Shown here: positions 50,417 to 54,064 of the stretch, in pieces
Numbering within the stretch: position 1 is the first letter of the stretch
Layout of the letters: each line of letters opens with the position of its first letter
Assembly: GCA_903913865.1 (NCBI GenBank)
Contig: CAIWMU010000096.1
Location: forward strand, 1-54,064
Reading direction: 5' to 3'
Source of the DNA: an uncultured Verrucomicrobia subdivision 3 bacterium
Lineage (GTDB): Bacteria; Verrucomicrobiota; Verrucomicrobiia; Limisphaerales; UBA8199
DNA length: 54,064 nt
Notes under the pieces: model-generated
Seen by the model: only the letters and a program-made list of their open reading frames with translations
What the model was told of the DNA's origin: nothing
Databases searched by the model: none
Translations under genes and position numbers: made by a program

Positions 50417-51229
50417 ATGCGCACGTTTTGGCCGGTTGCACCAGTTGGGATGGCATTGATGATCATGGTCTTCACCATGGTGCTCACCCTTCCCCTGAAG
50501 GCGGCCAAAGCCGAACCGGTGAAATTTGAGCAACTTAAGGTCAGGACACGAACGTACACGAACGTGACAGTCACATTCACGGGCAAAAATTCCATTTTTC
50601 TGATCCATTCCGGCGGGATGGAGACCGTGGCGCTGACAAATCTGGAACCAAGCGTGCTCGTCCAGTTGGGATATGGGGATCCCGGATCTGCTGGAACCAA
50701 CACAGTGATGGGCTGGGTTAAAGGCCATGTCCCGGTGATGGCGGTTACCAATCTCGACACGTTCCGCAAATATCTTCCGGCGCAGCTGGATCGGCGTTTG
50801 CCTGCGAATCCCGATTATGAGCGGCTTCTGGAACCGAGGGTGCTCACCTTCATGATCCTGTTCTTCCTCCTGTTCCATCTGGTGTTCAGTTTTGCTGCCT
50901 CCAGGATTTGCAGGGTTGCGATTGGATGTGAACCGGATTGGATCTGGATACCCGTGGCGCAGTTTGTCCCACTCTTCAAGGCCGCAGGAATGTCCCCATG
51001 GTGGGGGGTGGGATTGCTGGTGCCCATTTTTAATGTGGTGCCGATGGTCCTTTGGTGCTTCAAAATCACGAAAATTCTGGGGAAGTCACCGGTTTTTGGA
51101 GTTCTTCTTCTCGTTCCCCCCGTGAATGTGTTTGTCCTGCTCTATCTCGCATTCTGGGGACTTTCGGAGACCAGAGCGAAAGAGCCTGCCTCCAAAAAAA
51201 TCCAGATCAGAACCCAGGCAGCCTCGTAA
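50417..51229 (+). CDS. DUF5684-like membrane protein of unknown function
   Basis: The 270 residues start with one helix (GMALMIMVFTMVLTLPL) followed by an outside domain of about 110 residues containing a short beta region (VRTRTYTNVTVTF, then GGMETVALTNLEPSVL). The second half has a helix near 150 and then PVAQFVPLFKAAGMSPWWGV with LLVPIFNVVPMV and LLLVPPVNVFVLL, a pattern like DUF5684 membrane proteins sometimes found near signal peptidases. The N-terminal domain may be tethered to this core. The family function is unknown. Longer starts at 50390 remain possible. Confidence 0.7.
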   Translation: MRTFWPVAPVGMALMIMVFTMVLTLPLKAAKAEPVKFEQLKVRTRTYTNVTVTFTGKNSIFLIHSGGMETVALTNLEPSVLVQLGYGDPGSAGTNTVMGWVKGHVPVMAVTNLDTFRKYLPAQLDRRLPANPDYERLLEPRVLTFMILFFLLFHLVFSFAASRICRVAIGCEPDWIWIPVAQFVPLFKAAGMSPWWGVGLLVPIFNVVPMVLWCFKITKILGKSPVFGVLLLVPPVNVFVLLYLAFWGLSETRAKEPASKKIQIRTQAAS

Positions 51230-51320
51230 TCCGGAAACCCTCCGCGCATCACTGGAGTTCAGTGACTGTGGGTAAGGGCTTTTGGTTTGACCCTGCGCCT
51301 GACCGTCTTATGCTCGCGAC

Positions 51321-52304
51321 ATGCGACTTTCTGTTCCCAATGCCTGCGCCGTTGCGCTTCTGGCTGCCTCCATGGGTGGCGATGTTTTCGCCGATGACCT
51401 GAGGATCGGCATCATAGGCTGTGACACTTCCCACGCCGTGGCCTTTGCTGAAAATCTGAACAACCCCTCCGCGAAGGGGCATGTGGCAGGGGGCAAAGTG
51501 GTGGCCGCCGTCAAGGGGGGCAGTCCTGACATCGCATCCAGTTGGTCCAGAGTTGGTGAATACAGCCAGAAACTCTCCGAGACGCTCGGAGTGAAGTTTT
51601 ACGACACAGTTGAGGAGTTGTGCCGCAACGTCGATGTTGTGCTTCTTGAGAGTGTCGATGGCCGGCCACACCTGCAACAGTTAAGGTCGGTGCTTCAGGC
51701 ACACAAGCCGGTGTTTATCGACAAGCCTGCGGCTGGCTCATTGGCAGATGTCATTGAAATGTTCCGGCTCATCAAAGAGGCGGGAGTGCCCGCATTCAGT
51801 TCCTCAGCCCTGCGCTTCGCTGCTGATACACAGAAGGTTCACGGGGGATCTATCGGGAAGATTCGCCAGGCGGAAACCTATGGGCCGTGTGAAATTGAAC
51901 CCCACCATCCTGACTTGTTCTGGTATGGGGTTCATGGGACAGAATCACTCTTCACGGTCATGGGACGGGGATGTGAGAAGGTCCGCCGGACGACAACCCC
52001 GGACGGCAAAATCGAAGTTATTGGCACGTGGAACGATGGCCGGGTGGGAACCATGAGGGAGGATGGCAAATTCCACGGTATCGCGCATGGAGAAAAAGGG
52101 GATGCTGCTGCGGGATCCTTTGATGGTTATGTGCCCCTGGTGGTCGAAATCATGAAGTTTTTCAAAACAGGCGTTGCTCCGGTTTCTCCGGAAGAAACCA
52201 TAGAGATATTCGCCTTCATGGAAGCTGCGGACGAAAGCAAACGTCAAAACGGTGCGGAAGTCAGCATCTCTGAAATCATCCGGAAGAATTCCGCTGCGAA
52301 GTAA
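51321..52304 (+). CDS. Short secreted Gfo/Idh/MocA family oxidoreductase
   Basis: A signal peptide (to about residue 24, ending VFA-DD) precedes the Rossmann motif GIIGCDTSHAVAFAENL, in which the usual GxG is replaced by GCDTSHA. The EKP motif reads FIDKPAAGSLADV, so the glutamate is aspartate and the catalytic lysine is kept. At 327 residues it is shorter than the two Tat-exported paralogues and appears to use the Sec route. Conserved HPDLFWYGVHGTESLF lies in the C-terminal domain. The altered glycine motif raises the question whether NAD(P) still binds normally. The gene is about 90 bases after the DUF5684-like gene. Confidence 0.85.
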   Translation: MRLSVPNACAVALLAASMGGDVFADDLRIGIIGCDTSHAVAFAENLNNPSAKGHVAGGKVVAAVKGGSPDIASSWSRVGEYSQKLSETLGVKFYDTVEELCRNVDVVLLESVDGRPHLQQLRSVLQAHKPVFIDKPAAGSLADVIEMFRLIKEAGVPAFSSSALRFAADTQKVHGGSIGKIRQAETYGPCEIEPHHPDLFWYGVHGTESLFTVMGRGCEKVRRTTTPDGKIEVIGTWNDGRVGTMREDGKFHGIAHGEKGDAAAGSFDGYVPLVVEIMKFFKTGVAPVSPEETIEIFAFMEAADESKRQNGAEVSISEIIRKNSAAK

Positions 52305-52862
52305 GCCGCCCCATCCGCAGATCACCCTCCCCAGTTCGTAATTTTTGATTCGTATTTTGTAATCCCTCACCCGGGGGGAAACCGCCATTCACCCATCCAC
52401 AGAGGCCTCTTATCCTCCTCTACACCCACGGCGTTGTCAGACCTCATCGCATCACACCCGGGGTAACGCCTCTGACGGCGTAATTCTGGGCTTTGGGGCA
52501 AAACGCCCTTGGAGTTCCCGAAGGGGAATGGGAGTTTTGACAGAAGCACGGGCCTTCAGCCCTTTGGATCCATTATTATGGCTGAAACCCATCCCGCTGG
52601 CCCGTGCTCTCATAGCGTGCGCCGTTGGCGCGGTGGGAAAGTGGGTCGGGCTGAGATGCCAAGACGCAGACAACCCAACCACCTTGCATTCCCCCATCCT
52701 CGCAAGATGCTCCCCATCCTCGCCGAAAATCTGCCAACGGCTTCACCCCCATCAATGAAGTGGGAACCGAACCGCGAATTGACTCGAGTGGGGGTGAGAC
52801 CAGGGTGCGATTCGAGCCAAGGGACCGGAAGTCCCCGGGGTTGCGGTAGCAGGGGATCGATG
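52305..52862. repeat. Intergenic region with a strong compound hairpin (52547-52608), REP-like
   Basis: No gene is supported in this 558-base gap. At 52547-52555 GCACGGGCC pairs with GGCCCGTGC at 52600-52608, and inside it TTCAGCC (52556-52562) pairs with GGCTGAA (52581-52587), giving a 16-bp stem with an internal loop. The preceding text around 52440-52530 has low-complexity, repeat-like wording. It looks like a member of a dispersed intergenic repeat family, but only one copy lies in the window. The open frames across it are low-complexity and probably not genes. Confidence 0.6.
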
Positions 52863-53612
52863 TCAGCGGGATCCGGGGAGGCGGGATGAGAGGAACCATG
52901 CCACAAGTTCAGGGGTGGTTTGTAGGCCCAATTTAGCCATCAACCGGACCTTGTAGGTGTGGATCGTTTTTTCACTGAGCCCGAGGGAACTGGCCACCTC
53001 CTTGTTGGTGAGGTTTCGGGAGAACAGCTCGCAGACCTGCAATTCCCGGTCGCTGAGCAGACCAGACGCGTGGGATGCAGGTGACTCAGAATCCGTTGGG
53101 AGGCTCAAGGCCTCGCTCATAAGGCTTGTGGTGACGATGGGGCTTGCGACGAGGCCACCTGCATGGATTTCACGAATTGCAGATAGAACGCGGGAAATGG
53201 GCTCATCCTTCATGAGGTAGCCACGTGCCCCGGCCCGCAGCAGGCGGCGTGCGTAGAGCGACTCGTCGCAAACGGACAGTACAAGGGTGGGGGGAAGCGC
53301 ATTCTGGGCGAGAAGTTGTTCCAGGAGGGTCCATCCGTTGCCATCGGGAAGGTTCAGATCCAGGATCATGATGTTCGGCGCAACAGTTCGCGCCAGAGTC
53401 AAAGCGGAATGCCAGGAGGAAGCCTCCCCCACGACCGTCATCAGGGGTTGGGAGTTGATGGCATTGCAGAGGCCCTCCCTCGTGGAGGGATGGTCTTCCA
53501 CGAGAAGAATCCGCATTTGGGAGGGATTCGAAAGGTTCTCCGTCTCTCCCAGAGGTTGAGCCTTCGGAGAGCGTGCCCCTCCGGGCGATGGGAGTTGGGA
53601 GTTGGATTTCAT
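52863..53612 (-). CDS. LuxR/NarL-family response regulator
   Basis: The receiver domain starts RILLVEDHPSTREG, with phospho-acceptor D85 in IMILDLNLPDGNGW (numbered from the first ATG) and the lysine in GYLMKDEP. The output domain near 186-240 is a LuxR-type HTH: LSDRELQVCELFSRNLTNKEVASS, then LSEKTIHTYKVRLMAKLGL. The first 32 residues are proline- and serine-rich and disordered, so an ATG at 53516 could be the true start. No histidine kinase is adjacent in the window, so the partner is unknown. The next known gene on the left is the short oxidoreductase on the opposite strand. Confidence 0.92.
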   Translation of the reverse strand: MKSNSQLPSPGGARSPKAQPLGETENLSNPSQMRILLVEDHPSTREGLCNAINSQPLMTVVGEASSWHSALTLARTVAPNIMILDLNLPDGNGWTLLEQLLAQNALPPTLVLSVCDESLYARRLLRAGARGYLMKDEPISRVLSAIREIHAGGLVASPIVTTSLMSEALSLPTDSESPASHASGLLSDRELQVCELFSRNLTNKEVASSLGLSEKTIHTYKVRLMAKLGLQTTPELVAWFLSSRLPGSR

Positions 53613-53945
53613 GAGTGTGATCTGGGACTAGTCATACGCCGACCAGGCCCGAAGGTGATTGGTGGAACTGCAGGCATCCCCCATCCCCAACCTGTGCGAA
53701 AGAATCGCCAGAGCAATCCGGAGATCGATATCCGCCCCCCCGGACACCAACCGGGTGAGGCTGTTTGATAGTTCTGCTGACATCATGTTGCAGTATTCCG
53801 GCAACCTGCCTCGATCCGGCGAGTTCCGTTGGCTGCCGGGCAGACGGTTAGGGGTAAACTTGGCGTGATGTTTCGGAGGGCGCAAGCTTCAATGGTGAGG
53901 AACTCATAAATCCCATTCCACACCTGGCTGATCTTCCCCCTATAT
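53613..53945. other. Upstream region of the regulator, no certain gene
   Basis: An 85-codon minus-strand frame (53628-53885) ends 15 bases before the regulator; its last 50 residues, with DIDLRIALAILSHRLGMG, could be a small protein but nothing confirms it. From about 53935 the DNA turns sharply AT-rich compared with the rest of the window. Confidence 0.3.
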
Positions 53946-53973
53946 TTGTCAATTAAAGTGGGTTGTAGATAAT
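53946..53973 (+). promoter_or_regulatory. Promoter reading rightward out of the window
   Basis: TTGTCA (53946-53951) and GATAAT (53968-53973) are 16 bases apart and each matches the sigma70 consensus at 5 of 6 positions, in the most AT-rich stretch of the window. The gene it serves would lie beyond 54064; no start codon with a ribosome site is evident in the last 90 bases. Confidence 0.42.
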
Positions 53974-54064
53974 ACAGACTGCTATTTACAGAGGTTTAGC
54001 TGTTGTCTCTAATATATTGCTATTGTTCTTGCCCGCTTCCCTCCGATTCCGTAGGGTTGGTCCA

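Noticed and set aside
52509-52889. 126-codon plus-strand frame in the intergenic gap
   Set aside because: It reads through the hairpin repeat, is low in complexity and runs into the regulator gene on the other strand.
53628-53885. 85-codon minus-strand frame upstream of the LuxR regulator
   Set aside because: No ribosome site, family or conserved motif; mentioned only as a possibility.

Overview
The window looks like a chromosomal segment of a high-GC member of Verrucomicrobiota, most probably the Limisphaerales/Pedosphaera side (former subdivision 3). This is inferred from gene content, not from a marker gene. The clues are a giant secreted lamin-tail/CotH/putative-Ig protein with a C-terminal module of a type I associate with that group, a DUF1080 sugar-hydrolase-family protein, three secreted Gfo/Idh/MocA oxidoreductases (two with clear Tat signals), a one-component-like GlcD/GlcF pair, and many secreted proteins of unknown function. 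No rRNA, tRNA, CRISPR array, transposase or integrase was recognised.

Layout. 1-1567: decayed, gene-poor DNA with the tail of one gene, a possible small gene, a remnant of a GxxExxY-family protein and a 181-bp tandem repeat. 1568-7282: the giant secreted lamin-tail/CotH protein. 7424-15594: a double-ACT regulator, a secreted hydrolase-like protein coupled to metG, a DUF1080-PHP fusion, and an argH-squalene/phytoene synthase pair. 15696-21128: a zinc-ribbon membrane protein, cinA, a small ferredoxin with a readable promoter and terminator, and the glycolate oxidase genes glcF and glcD. 21372-24340: a divergent tryptophanase-family enzyme and a Tat-exported oxidoreductase, each followed by a terminator-like hairpin. 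24581-29986: a propeller-type sensor kinase, a response regulator with an unusual HTH output, and a secreted propeller-like protein translationally coupled to the regulator.

30056-37570 is the most distinctive block: an FKBP-type isomerase, an unrecognised anchored protein, a 943-residue CusB-like adaptor carrying two copies of a DUF3347-like metal-binding domain, and a CusA-type RND pump. No outer-membrane channel gene is present. It reads as a copper/silver envelope-handling unit with an expanded periplasmic metal-binding part. 37727-41387 is a BMP-type nucleoside ABC importer with one binding protein, one double ATPase and only one permease; possible mutually exclusive RNA pairings lie in its leader. 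41553-45679 holds a type IA topoisomerase with three zinc-ribbon repeats and a sugar-porter transporter. 45819-53612 holds a second Tat oxidoreductase, leuS, a DUF5684-like membrane protein, a third small secreted oxidoreductase, a hairpin-bearing intergenic repeat and a LuxR-type response regulator. A good sigma70-type promoter near the right edge points out of the window.

All family assignments come from reading motifs by eye; no database search was possible. Several starts were moved inside the longest open frame, where signal peptides, family N-termini or Shine-Dalgarno sites favoured it.
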